A stretch of DNA of 64,000 nucleotides, taken from contig CP123443.1 of the NCBI GenBank assembly GCA_029867005.1, positions 2,418,001 through 2,482,000 on the forward strand, given 5' to 3'. The notes below the pieces were generated by a model. That model had not been told where the DNA came from. It made no database searches and saw nothing but the letters and a program-made list of their open reading frames with translations. This stretch comes from Candidatus Haliotispira prima. GTDB taxonomy: Bacteria > Spirochaetota > Spirochaetia > SP-2023. The position numbers and the translations under genes were made by a program. Positions 27,283 through 35,586 of the stretch are shown in pieces. Numbering within the stretch: the first letter of the stretch is position 1; the number at the start of each line of letters is the position of its first letter.

Positions 27283-28140
27283 ATGACCGTTATTAAGTGT
27301 GGTGGCAGCAGCCTGCCAAAACTAAATAAAGAATTTGCCCATTTTGTTAAAGAATGGCAGAAACTCGAAAATGTGGTTTTGGTCCACGGTGGCGGTCCGG
27401 CCATTGCAGACCTGGAAAGAAAATTAAACCTGAGGTCGGAATTCGACAGCCGGGGCCGGCGTATCACAAACAGAGAAACATTGGATGTTGTGGTACAGTG
27501 CCTCTGCGGCAGCGTGAACAGCCAACTGGTTTCTCTGCTTGCCGCAAGCGGTGTCACCGCCTTCGGACTCTCCGGCTTTGACGGTGGTCTCTTGCAGGCC
27601 AAATTAAAAAACTATGAAGAACTGGGTTGGGTCGGACAGATTGTCGCGGTAAAATCCGAAATATTACAAATGCTCTGTCGCCAAGGTTTTTTGCCGGTGG
27701 TGGCTCCTGTTTCTCTCCATATCAAGAATCATGCAAAGGATATGGAAGGTCAGGCTTGGGTCGCTCCGGGGCAATTGCTGAATGTCAATGCAGATGATGC
27801 TGCCAGTGCCATTGCCAATGCCCTGCAAGCCCGGAGCATGGTCTTTGTCAGCGATGTTCCCGGCATAATGGACAGCAATAAAAATATTCTTGCAGAAGTC
27901 AATGCTGCCCAGATAGAGGAAATGATAGCCTCCGATGTAATTTGTGGTGGCATGATTCCGAAAGTGGAAGGGGCTCTGTCCGTCTTGCGGGACAAAAATA
28001 ACTCTCTGGAAGAAATTTTTATCATCGATGGTACGTCTGACACTCTGTCCCGGGAAGGGCAAACGGCCCGGACAAACGGCCGGACGGAGAACCCCCCGAA
28101 TTTCGGGGACAGAGGGATAGGAACCCGTATCAGATTGTAG
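27283..28140 (+). CDS. Acetylglutamate kinase-like amino-acid kinase (ArgB/LysZ family)
   Basis: A 285-residue amino-acid kinase. The phosphate-binding loop CGGSSLP is at the N-terminus. LVHGGGPAIADLERKL, the RITNRETLDVVVQCLCG block and SGFDGGLLQA match N-acetylglutamate kinase (ArgB) and the related LysZ aminoadipate kinase. NVNADDAASAIANAL and VFVSDVPGIM form the second nucleotide-binding part, and GGMIPKVEGAL is the family's C-terminal signature. The tail beyond about 255 is variable and charged. Its role would be phosphorylation of an N-acylated glutamate or aminoadipate in Arg or Lys synthesis, but no other arg or lys pathway gene lies nearby except lysC two genes upstream. I therefore leave the symbol open. 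Confidence 0.8.
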   Translation: MTVIKCGGSSLPKLNKEFAHFVKEWQKLENVVLVHGGGPAIADLERKLNLRSEFDSRGRRITNRETLDVVVQCLCGSVNSQLVSLLAASGVTAFGLSGFDGGLLQAKLKNYEELGWVGQIVAVKSEILQMLCRQGFLPVVAPVSLHIKNHAKDMEGQAWVAPGQLLNVNADDAASAIANALQARSMVFVSDVPGIMDSNKNILAEVNAAQIEEMIASDVICGGMIPKVEGALSVLRDKNNSLEEIFIIDGTSDTLSREGQTARTNGRTENPPNFGDRGIGTRIRL

Positions 28141-28274
28141 CTTCTGCGAACCTTCGCTTTTTCCTTATCACAAAATGAGGAGACTATTCGTGAAGCAAAA
28201 CACAGTGTAAATTACCGCCGCAGGCTTGGGTCAACCTTTGCGGACAGAATACTTATCGGAAAAAGGACAATTAT

Positions 28275-29243
28275 ATGAAATATCGGAATCTGGGAAACAG
28301 TGGCTTGCAGGTGAGCGTGTTATCAATGGGTTCGTGGGTGACTTTTGGCACACAACATCAATTGGACAGTGCTGCGGAGACAATCAAGGTCGCCTATGAT
28401 GCCGGCGTGAATTTCTTTGACAATGCAGAAGGCTATGAAAACGGAGAATCGGAACGCCTGATGGGGGAAGCTCTCCGCAAACTGGGTCTGCCACGCTACA
28501 GCTATTGTGTCAGCAGTAAATATTATTTTGGCATACATCCTGGCGATGTGGTCAATATGAAGCAAACTCTAAACCGAAAATATCTGATACAAGCGGTAGA
28601 AGCTTCCTTGCAGCGTTACGGTTTTGATTTTATCGATATCATTTACTGCCACCGGCCTGATCCCAAAACCCCGATAGAGGAAACCGTGCACACTATGCAC
28701 GATCTGATTACCCAAGGTAAGGCCTTATATTGGGGGACCAGCGAATGGAGTGCCGGCGATATCCGCGCCGCCTGGGATATCGCCGACCGTCACGGCCTGC
28801 ACAAGCCGATTACCGAGCAATCCTGTTATAATTTAATTACCCGTACTCGTGTAGAACAGGAGTATCAACGCTTATATCAAGATATCGGTTTGGGTGTCAC
28901 CGGGTTTAGCCCTCTGGCCAGCGGACTCTTAAGTGGCAAGTACTTGAATACAGTACCGGAAAACAGCCGGGCAGAACTGCCGGGTTATACTTGGCTGCGC
29001 AACCATTTGCTCCGCAAAGATAAGAATGACGCATTATCCCAATTTTGCCAAATCTCGGAAGAAGAATTTTCCTGTAGTGCTGCACAGCTCGCCATTGCCT
29101 GGTGTGCCGCTAACCCCAGAGTCAGCAGTGTGATTCTGGGAGCCAGCTCGACCTCTCAGATGAAACACAACCTGCAATCGGCCGAAGTCTTGGAAAAATT
29201 AGATACCGAAAAGTGGCAATGGTTGGCACAACTATTTGCCTGA
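28275..29243 (+). CDS. Aldo/keto reductase, voltage-gated-channel-beta-like
   Basis: A 322-residue NADPH-dependent aldo/keto reductase close to the Kv-channel beta-subunit/YghZ group. The catalytic tetrad is complete: D49, Y54, K82 and H126. The barrel ends with the GFSPLASGLLSGKY strand and the cofactor-binding segment VSSVILGASSTSQMKHNL. It would reduce aldehydes or ketones, often toxic methylglyoxal-like compounds, in the cytosol. AAAGGA lies nine bases before the ATG. It sits 134 bp after the acetylglutamate-kinase-like gene and may or may not be co-transcribed. Confidence 0.9.
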   Translation: MKYRNLGNSGLQVSVLSMGSWVTFGTQHQLDSAAETIKVAYDAGVNFFDNAEGYENGESERLMGEALRKLGLPRYSYCVSSKYYFGIHPGDVVNMKQTLNRKYLIQAVEASLQRYGFDFIDIIYCHRPDPKTPIEETVHTMHDLITQGKALYWGTSEWSAGDIRAAWDIADRHGLHKPITEQSCYNLITRTRVEQEYQRLYQDIGLGVTGFSPLASGLLSGKYLNTVPENSRAELPGYTWLRNHLLRKDKNDALSQFCQISEEEFSCSAAQLAIAWCAANPRVSSVILGASSTSQMKHNLQSAEVLEKLDTEKWQWLAQLFA

Positions 29244-29376
29244 GTACCCAAAGTCCCTGATACCCGGATGCCTGAGACCCAAGCGTAAGCAGGTTCCGGC
29301 CAAGTGCTACCCCGGAAAAGGGAAAACAGGCTGCTCATTTTAAAATCTCTGTCAAAGCTTGGCAGGCACTACATTC

Positions 29377-29889
29377 TCAGGCACTACACTTCGGCTGACA
29401 AGCCCGACAGGCCCCGCGAAGGACCAACTGCCAGGAATGAAGTTCCGGGTCCGTTTGACAAAGACCGGCCAAACGGGTTTCCAGTTCCGAAGCCAAGGGC
29501 CAGTCGAGCAACTCACCGCAACTGCGGCACAACAAATGCGCGTGCGCCTCAATGTAACGATCGTAACGCAGGGCACCGTGAGAACCATGTTGATCAATCA
29601 TGACAGAAGAAATCAGACCATTCTCTTCAAATAGTCTGAGCGTATTGTATACGGTTGTTTTGGAAAGCGTGGGTATATCTTTAACCAAACAGGCGTGAAT
29701 TTGCTCGGCCGTGGGATGGTAGTCTTTTCTTTCATTGGCCGAAGACGGGGCAAAGGCACCGGGTGCGTTTGCGTCTCCCGGTTCAAAAAAATCTTCTGCC
29801 CGACAATTGCGCACAAACTCCAATATTCGGACGCGCTGGTAGGAAGGGTGGACACCCCGACTTCTCAAATCATGGACATGCCGGTTCAT
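29377..29889 (-). CDS. Fur/PerR-family regulator
   Basis: A 170-residue metal-dependent repressor. The winged helix is seen in THPTAEQI...LSKTTVYNTLRLFEENGLI (about 58-93). Two CxxC structural zinc sites, C121/C124 and C161/C164, are those of PerR and Fur proteins. Residues 32-56 form a Pro/Ala-rich insert between helices 1 and 2, not normal in the family. H115 and H117 (EAHAHLLC) are candidate regulatory metal ligands. The gene lies downstream of rubrerythrin on the same strand but beyond a terminator, so it likely has its own transcript. The rubrerythrin promoter region carries a perfect Fur-type palindrome, suggesting that this protein controls it in response to peroxide or iron. Confidence 0.88.
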   Translation of the reverse strand: MNRHVHDLRSRGVHPSYQRVRILEFVRNCRAEDFFEPGDANAPGAFAPSSANERKDYHPTAEQIHACLVKDIPTLSKTTVYNTLRLFEENGLISSVMIDQHGSHGALRYDRYIEAHAHLLCRSCGELLDWPLASELETRLAGLCQTDPELHSWQLVLRGACRACQPKCSA

Positions 29890-30108
29890 ACAATCTGTCG
29901 AATTTCTGACGCAGGTGAGAAATTCATCTCCTCATTATATTGCCACCAAGCCAATCTGTCCGCCTGCAATTAGCCGGTCGGAAGATAGCAAAGCCGAAAC
30001 ATCCCGAACTGCACCGATAAAACCAAATCGAATCTTGCAGATCGAACCTCCGGACCCAAGCCTCGGCAAATCCGTAATAACCCGGAAGAACCGACAGGAT
30101 GCGTGCTG

Positions 30109-30160
30109 AAAAAACAGGTCTTTCCGATATGACAGGCAAAGCTACCATACCGGAAAGACC
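30109..30160 (-). terminator. Rho-independent terminator of rubrerythrin
   Basis: Arms 30117-30131 and 30146-30160 pair over 15 bp with one G-T, around a 14-base loop, and six U follow on the minus-strand transcript (30109-30114). It begins 19 bp past the rubrerythrin stop codon. Confidence 0.85.
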
Positions 30161-30178
30161 CGATGAATATTCTGAATC

Positions 30179-30766
30179 TTAAGCGAAATAGCGACCCAAC
30201 AGGCCGTTAAAGGCGGAACCGTGGCGGGCTTCATCCTTACACATTTCGTGAACAGTGTCGTGGATAGCGTCGTACTTGGCTTTTTCGTCTGCTTTGGTGT
30301 TCGGATCCAACATCAGCTTCTTGGCCAAACCGGCCAATTCCAGCTTACCTTCGTTGGCACCATACTCAGCTTCAACACGCGCTTGCAGATTCCGCTTGGT
30401 GTCTGCAACCACAACTTCGCCCAACAGCTCAGCAAACTTTGAAGCGTGCTCAGCTTCTTCAAAAGCGATACGCTTGTAAGCTTCAGCGATTTCGGGAAAA
30501 CCTTCACGTTCTGCCTGACGTGACATAGCAAGGTACATACCGACTTCTGTACATTCAGCATTGAAGTTGGCACGCAGGCCTTCCACTACGTCTTGATTGC
30601 TGACTTGACCGTCACCGATCTTGTGCACGGAAAGCCATTCAATCTTGCCTCCGGCGTTAACACGCTGCTCGCGAAACTTATCAGAAGGGGACTTGCAATG
30701 CGGACACTCAGCGGGTGCCGCACTCCCTTCATGGACATAACCACACACAGTACAAATGAATTTCAT
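30179..30766 (-). CDS. rbr: Rubrerythrin (reverse domain order)
   Basis: A 195-residue non-haem iron peroxidase that reduces hydrogen peroxide in anaerobes or microaerophiles. Here the rubredoxin domain comes first (C5-x-x-C8 and C21-x-x-C24), followed by the four-helix ferritin-like di-iron domain, the order of reverse rubrerythrins. Di-iron ligands are visible in the [21 protein letters not shown] and [10 protein letters not shown] helices. AAGGAG lies six bases before the ATG. It has its own promoter and terminator and a Fur-type operator upstream. Peroxide protection in an oxygen-sensitive host cell is the likely role. Confidence 0.95.
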   Translation of the reverse strand: MKFICTVCGYVHEGSAAPAECPHCKSPSDKFREQRVNAGGKIEWLSVHKIGDGQVSNQDVVEGLRANFNAECTEVGMYLAMSRQAEREGFPEIAEAYKRIAFEEAEHASKFAELLGEVVVADTKRNLQARVEAEYGANEGKLELAGLAKKLMLDPNTKADEKAKYDAIHDTVHEMCKDEARHGSAFNGLLGRYFA

Positions 30767-30799
30767 ACTCTACTCCTTTTTTGATTTTCTGATATCTAA

Positions 30800-30828
30800 A
30801 CAGTACTGTAATGATTCCAGATAGTCAA
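30800..30828 (-). promoter_or_regulatory. Sigma-70 promoter of rubrerythrin
   Basis: On the minus strand TTGACT (30823-30828) and TACTGT (30800-30805) are 17 bp apart, predicting a start near 30793 and a 27-base leader before the ATG. The Fur-type operator lies about 70 bases upstream of that start. Confidence 0.7.
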
Positions 30829-30854
30829 GCTAACTCTTTACCACATAATATATA

Positions 30855-30869
30855 TGATAATCATTATCA
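30855..30869. promoter_or_regulatory. Perfect 7-1-7 Fur/PerR-type operator
   Basis: TGATAAT-C-ATTATCA is an exact 7-1-7 palindrome equal to the consensus half-sites of Fur boxes; PerR boxes differ by A for G/C at one position. It is upstream of rubrerythrin and 966 bp upstream of the Fur/PerR-type regulator on the same strand. Its centre is about 69 bases before the predicted start site, upstream of the -35, so it may act through a second promoter, by looping, or as an activation site. Confidence 0.75.
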
Positions 30870-31081
30870 GAAAATAACAGGGGGACACGGGTAAAGACCA
30901 CAGCCGGAAGCCATAAATCAAAGACATGGGCCGAGGCCATAACCGGAGGACTTAACCGGAGAGCACGGGCAAGAAAACCAAGAAGTCCCGCCGCTCGCCG
31001 AAGTCTCCCCGGGAAAGACGGAAAATGTGCCCACATTTTCTCTATGAAAATTGGAAGACCGGAAACGACAGCTCCCTCCCT

Positions 31082-31687
31082 CTAGATCAAACAATCCCAG
31101 AGCATACCCAAATCGCGGGGAAGTTCCGCTTCACCGCCGTGGCGTTGCAGTTCAGCCTCTTGCAGGGGCAGTAACCAGACCGATTCTTCGGGAATGGGGA
31201 AAGACACTGTGATGACATACTCCCAAGCTCTGACGAAGTTGTGCGTTCTGCTCCATTCGTCAGCGAAGCTTGCTCTGTTACTAAAGGTCAGCAAGCCCGA
31301 ATTGTTCTCTGCCAACTCCTGTTTGGCATAATCACAGGCCAATTGCAGCAGGCAGGACAAGTCTTCCGGGCTGCGGGCGTAGATTGGCAGCAACAGTTGC
31401 AGGCTTTGGCGGGAAGCCCATTGACTCACGACCTCACAGGAAGCCAAAGCCGCCAGGGCAACAGGGTGCGAACTGCCCGGGCCGGGACTATTTGGATCGG
31501 CAGACAGAGCCAAGGCGACAGGGCCGGTATCCCGGCGCATCCCGGCCCAAGCCAGCAGAGTCTCAAAACATTGGCTTTGGGTCTTGTCCGGTTGTTCGCG
31601 CAGGAACTCCCTCAGCCTCTTTAACTCTTGAGGAGCTTCCATTTCGTTGTGTATGATCTGTAATTGAGACGGCATGTCTTTTAGCAT
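31082..31687 (-). CDS. Hypothetical protein, function unknown
   Basis: About 201 residues, mostly helical and soluble, with no motif that I recognise. A segment of Leu-rich helices (ALASCEVVSQWASRQSLQLLLPIYARSPEDLSCLLQLA) occupies the middle, and the C-terminus has several Trp residues. I chose the ATG at 31687, preceded by GAGG at six bases; the frame is open for 25 more codons upstream without a ribosome site. It sits alone between rubrerythrin and hslV, on the opposite strand to hslV. Confidence 0.5.
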   Translation of the reverse strand: MLKDMPSQLQIIHNEMEAPQELKRLREFLREQPDKTQSQCFETLLAWAGMRRDTGPVALALSADPNSPGPGSSHPVALAALASCEVVSQWASRQSLQLLLPIYARSPEDLSCLLQLACDYAKQELAENNSGLLTFSNRASFADEWSRTHNFVRAWEYVITVSFPIPEESVWLLPLQEAELQRHGGEAELPRDLGMLWDCLI

Positions 31688-32336
31688 ATAAAACCTCGGG
31701 CTTACTTTGTTCAGAAACACCAACGCCTGCGTTGGGCTATTTTTGGCCCATCTTCTGACCATCTTTTGACACTGAGGGACATTAGGACAAATGCAGGCGG
31801 GCGGGACCCGGAAGGAAGAGAACCTAGTGTGATAGAATTCCTGTCGTCGAAGAATCTTGATTCCCGGAGACTCTTAGTTGTCGGAGACTCCTTCCGGTCA
31901 AGCCTCCTACACATAAAAATAAAAACGAAACACACACAAATGAAGATGGGCACATCCCGACAGAAACCGTATTATAGCGAGATCCCTGCGGGGAAGGAAG
32001 AGAACCCGACACAGGAAATCCGGCGGTATCTTGTACGACCAGTGCGTATTCCTTATGGTGGGTCGGGTTTCAAACGGAAACACGCCAAGGCAAACCGAAA
32101 CAAGCCGAAGTGAAAACGAGGAGCGGGAAACATTCCGGAATGCCGGGTCTCCGGTCGCCCGCTCATCTCTGATGGCGTGTCCGTGCCCGTCCCTGTGGCA
32201 CAGTTGAGTCGGTATGTCGGTATGTTTTTGGTCCACAATGTAGTCTGTGGCCAATCCTTTGCAAAGATGTCTCGCGGGCACATCTCAAGTTTACAGAAGA
32301 AATGACAGGAATCGAAAATTATCGAGGTTGGAAAAC
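31688..32336. other. Intergenic before hslV
   Basis: About 650 bp. A 115-codon frame on the plus strand (31766-32113) has no ribosome site and a composition unlike real genes here, so I do not call it. The short sequence GGAAGGAAGAGAACC occurs twice (near 31811 and 31995). GAGG at 32324-32327 may serve hslV. Confidence 0.45.
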
Positions 32337-32891
32337 ATGGCAGACATGCATAGCACAACGATAGTAGGGGTAAAACACCATGGTCAGGTGGCAATGGCCG
32401 GGGACGGTCAGGTAACTTTTGGTGAATCAATCATTCTGAAGGGCAATGCCCGCAAAGTGCGACGTATTGCGGGAGGCAAGGCATTGTGCGGTTTTGCCGG
32501 TTCAACGGCAGACGCTTTTACCTTGGAAGAGCGTTTTGAGGCCAAGTTGAAGGAATTTAGTGATCTGACCCGTGCCGCTGTAGAATTAGCACGAGAATGG
32601 CGAATGGACAAGGCCCTGCGCAATTTGGATGCGATGCTCCTCTGTGCCGATTCGCAACGCATTTTGTTAATTTCCGGGCGCGGAGACGTGATTGAGCCGG
32701 AACATGACGTAATTGCCATTGGTTCGGGCGGAGCCTATGCTTTTGCTGCCGCGCGGGGTATTCTATCCGCAATGGGGGGGCAATCGGCGGCGGATGGCTT
32801 GGACGCTGCCGGCATAGCACGCAAGGCATTGGAAATCACCGCTGATATTTGTGTATTTACCAATCAGCAAATTGTGGTAGAAACGATTTAA
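32337..32891 (+). CDS. hslV: ATP-dependent protease subunit HslV
   Basis: The 184-residue proteasome-like peptidase of the HslVU complex. The N-terminal threonine nucleophile lies in the STTIVGV segment (T7 or T8) after a short propeptide, as in CodW-type subunits. [10 protein letters not shown] and GNARKVRR follow as in the family, and [13 protein letters not shown] forms the later core. It forms double hexamers capped by HslU and degrades cytosolic proteins. The start at 32337 begins the conserved sequence; a longer open frame upstream is not conserved. hslU follows after 92 bp on the same strand. Confidence 0.96.
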   Translation: MADMHSTTIVGVKHHGQVAMAGDGQVTFGESIILKGNARKVRRIAGGKALCGFAGSTADAFTLEERFEAKLKEFSDLTRAAVELAREWRMDKALRNLDAMLLCADSQRILLISGRGDVIEPEHDVIAIGSGGAYAFAAARGILSAMGGQSAADGLDAAGIARKALEITADICVFTNQQIVVETI

Positions 32892-32983
32892 AATCTGTTT
32901 AGAATCATACTCTTGCTGCTGAATAACAAATGAACGCGCAGTGTCAAGGCAAAGAAACGGGAAATGGAAGACGGAAAATTTGT

Positions 32984-34636
32984 ATGACAAAAAAAACGAA
33001 AACGAAAGTAAAAAAAGCATTGAAGATTGATGAACTGGCCCCCCGAGAACTGGTGCAGGAGTTGGATCGTTACATCGTGGGTCAGACGGCGGCCAAAAAA
33101 ACCGTGGCGATTGCGCTGCGAAACCGAGTGCGGCGCAGCCTCTTAGATAAGGATTTGCAACGGGAAATCACCCCAAAAAATATTATCATGATCGGCTCCA
33201 CGGGTGTCGGCAAAACGGAGATTGCCCGGCGTCTGTCTCAGCTTTCGGGGGCCCCTTTCATCAAGGTCGAAGCCACGAAGTACACCGAAGTAGGCTATGT
33301 CGGACGAGATGTGGAATCGATGGTGCGCGATCTGATGGCGGCGGCAGTCAACACCGTGCGCAAGGAACTACAGGAAGCCGTGGAAGAAACAGCCCGGCAT
33401 TCCGCAGAAGAACAATTGCTCGAGTTATTGCTGCCCGGCAACCAGCAGCGCAGCAGTGACAATACTGATCAAGCAACTGATACAGAACCTTCTCAGGCTC
33501 AGGTTCAGGCCGAACAGGAGAGCGATGTCAGCCGTTCCGGTCGTCAAAATGCCGGAGAGAGCCTGTTCCCCAATTTCGAGGCTGAGGCTGAGGTAGAGGC
33601 TCAGAAAGAGGCTAACGGGGAGGACAAGGAAAAAACCCATCCAAACCCGGACAACAGCAACGCCCATGAAAAAAAGGCCGAACAGGATCCCGGGCCGGAG
33701 CAAAAAGTACGTGAAAAGTTTCGAAGAATGCTACGCGCCGGCGAACTGGATGAGCGTATGGTGGAACTGAATCAGGACAATAAGGGCAACTCCTTTGGGG
33801 GCTTCAGCTTCACACCGGGCAGCAATGCCAATGTGGAAATTTTTACCAACATGCCCGAAGATCTGGGCAACTTGGGCGAAAATCTACAAGAAGCTTTCAA
33901 CAGCATGATGGGTGGCAATAAGCGCAGTAAGCCACGCAAAGTCAGCGTCAGTAAGGCCCGCGAAATCCTTTTGCAGGAACAGCGCGAGAAGCTGGTGGAC
34001 GAAGAAGCCGCTTTGGAGCTGGCACGCGATCGGGTACAAAACCAAGGGATCATCTTTATTGACGAAATCGACAAAATTGCCGTGCGCGAAGGGCGCAGCC
34101 GGGGCGGCAGCGGCGAAATCTCGCGCGAAGGGGTACAGCGCGACATCCTGCCGATTGTCGAGGGCTCACAGGTTCGCACACGCTACGGTATGATCGATAC
34201 TACCCATATTTTATTTATTGCTGCCGGGGCTTTTAATCTGAGCAAACCGTCAGACCTAATCCCCGAGCTTCAGGGCCGGTTCCCGTTGCGCGTAGAGCTG
34301 GAGTCTCTGACCGCCGATTCACTGGAAGCGATTCTCAGTACGCCGGAAAATTCACTAATTTTCCAGTACACCAAGTTGCTGGAAACGGAAGGTGTGACCT
34401 TAGACTTTCGCCCGGAATCATTAAAGAAATTGGCCCATATCGCCGCTGAGGTCAATGCCAGTACAGAAGATATAGGGGCAAGACGCTTGCACACCGTATT
34501 GGAAACTCTCCTCGAAGATATTTCGTTTGCCGCCGGTGACCATGCCGGACAAACGGTTGTGATTGACGAGCCGTTTGTGCTGAAAAAATTGCAGGGTATT
34601 GCCACAGACCAAGATTTGTCGCGTTACATCTTATAA
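32984..34636 (+). CDS. hslU: ATP-dependent protease ATPase subunit HslU
   Basis: The AAA+ unfoldase partner of HslV, 550 residues and clearly longer than the usual 440-480. Walker A is GSTGVGKTE and Walker B GIIFIDEIDKIA; the pore motif GYVGRD is intact. The C-terminal DLSRYIL, which inserts into HslV, is conserved. The extra length lies in the intermediate (I) domain, about residues 145-260, where a Glu/Gln/Asp-rich low-complexity stretch is inserted. I chose the ATG at 32984 (MTKKTK), preceded by GGAAG; an in-frame ATG 18 codons earlier lacks a ribosome site. It ends before a nested hairpin that separates it from the convergent Maf gene. Confidence 0.95.
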   Translation: MTKKTKTKVKKALKIDELAPRELVQELDRYIVGQTAAKKTVAIALRNRVRRSLLDKDLQREITPKNIIMIGSTGVGKTEIARRLSQLSGAPFIKVEATKYTEVGYVGRDVESMVRDLMAAAVNTVRKELQEAVEETARHSAEEQLLELLLPGNQQRSSDNTDQATDTEPSQAQVQAEQESDVSRSGRQNAGESLFPNFEAEAEVEAQKEANGEDKEKTHPNPDNSNAHEKKAEQDPGPEQKVREKFRRMLRAGELDERMVELNQDNKGNSFGGFSFTPGSNANVEIFTNMPEDLGNLGENLQEAFNSMMGGNKRSKPRKVSVSKAREILLQEQREKLVDEEAALELARDRVQNQGIIFIDEIDKIAVREGRSRGGSGEISREGVQRDILPIVEGSQVRTRYGMIDTTHILFIAAGAFNLSKPSDLIPELQGRFPLRVELESLTADSLEAILSTPENSLIFQYTKLLETEGVTLDFRPESLKKLAHIAAEVNASTEDIGARRLHTVLETLLEDISFAAGDHAGQTVVIDEPFVLKKLQGIATDQDLSRYIL

Positions 34637-34676
34637 TAATTGAAAGAACCAGATTACAGGGTACCAAAGAGAACGC

Positions 34677-34744
34677 CCAAAGACCTGAAGACCTCCGGCT
34701 TTCTGCCGATAGCGGGAGGTCTGCGGTCTGTGCCCAGTCTTTGG
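34677..34744. terminator. Nested inverted repeats between convergent hslU and maf
   Basis: Outer arms CCAAAGAC (34677-34684) and GTCTTTGG (34737-34744) enclose an inner stem of AGACCTCC with GGGAGGTCT. It sits exactly between two converging genes and is the likely bidirectional terminator, although no U-run is present. Confidence 0.6.
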
Positions 34745-34746
34745 CC

Positions 34747-35526
34747 CTAGCCGATAAGCCCCTGCAATTGCTTACAAAACTCCAGCGGCAGACCAATGAT
34801 ATTACTTTGGCTACCCTTCCCCCACGCCACCAGTTTGCCTCCCAAACCTTGAAAACGATAGCCACCGGCCGCACCGCGCCACTCATCGCAGGCCACGTAT
34901 TCTTCCAGTTCGACCTCCGACAAATTGCGGAACTGTAACGTACTGATCTCACCGTAAACCAAACACTCGCCCCCATCATCGACAGAAGCCTCAACAGGAA
35001 TAGCCCAAATACCCGGACTATCGCAAGCTTGGTCCGCCGACCCCTCCAAAACGGGGTGGTCCGATATGCGAAAGGCCACCGCACTGCACACAGATTGAAC
35101 GACTCCGCTCAACAAACGCAAGAACGTCTTCGCGTCCTCCACACTGCCGGCCTTGCCCAACAACAGCCAGTGCCCCCAGGCTCTGGCTCCCGCACACAGC
35201 AACTTCTCCAACTCTCCGGAGGCCCGCCCATCCCGAAGTGGCACCGCAACCAAAGTATCCGCTGCCAACCACAGCTCGCCGGCCGCCGGCCGGCCATCTC
35301 TGTGACAGCGCAGCGCAGCACGCAGTTTTTCTGCCGCAATTCTCTGCACAATATAGCGCAGCTCCGCCTCCGGCCCGTATTGGGCACAACCGCAGCTCTC
35401 CAAAAAAGCGGTATGGTCCGGCAACTCTTCGGCCGTTTCTACTGGGTAAAGCTCCGGTTCCAAGCCGATCTGGCGCAGCAGGGCCAAACGCTGCGGTGAC
35501 GCAGAGGCCAAGCACAGTTTCAGCAT
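34747..35526 (-). CDS. Maf-like nucleotide pyrophosphatase
   Basis: A 259-residue member of the Maf/HAM1-like family, which hydrolyses non-canonical or modified nucleoside triphosphates. It starts with the family strand LCLASASPQRLALLRQIGL, where the usual R-R after S-x-S-P is Q-R. The AADTLVAV motif (about 86-93) supplies the catalytic Asp, and the C-terminal EWRGAAGGYRFQGLG block is the family's substrate loop. It is 60 residues longer than typical, with Cys/Gly-rich insertions at about 40-75 and 105-150. It is probably co-transcribed with the PLP enzyme gene upstream (61 bp). Confidence 0.82.
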   Translation of the reverse strand: MLKLCLASASPQRLALLRQIGLEPELYPVETAEELPDHTAFLESCGCAQYGPEAELRYIVQRIAAEKLRAALRCHRDGRPAAGELWLAADTLVAVPLRDGRASGELEKLLCAGARAWGHWLLLGKAGSVEDAKTFLRLLSGVVQSVCSAVAFRISDHPVLEGSADQACDSPGIWAIPVEASVDDGGECLVYGEISTLQFRNLSEVELEEYVACDEWRGAAGGYRFQGLGGKLVAWGKGSQSNIIGLPLEFCKQLQGLIG

Positions 35527-35586
35527 TCTCGCGGCGAGCCGAAACCAAGACGGAGCCCGGTTTTAAGCCCAACTCTGCACTCAACG

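Noticed and set aside
31766-32113. 115-codon plus-strand frame before hslV
   Set aside because: No ribosome site, odd Lys/Arg/Thr composition and internal short repeats; more likely non-coding.
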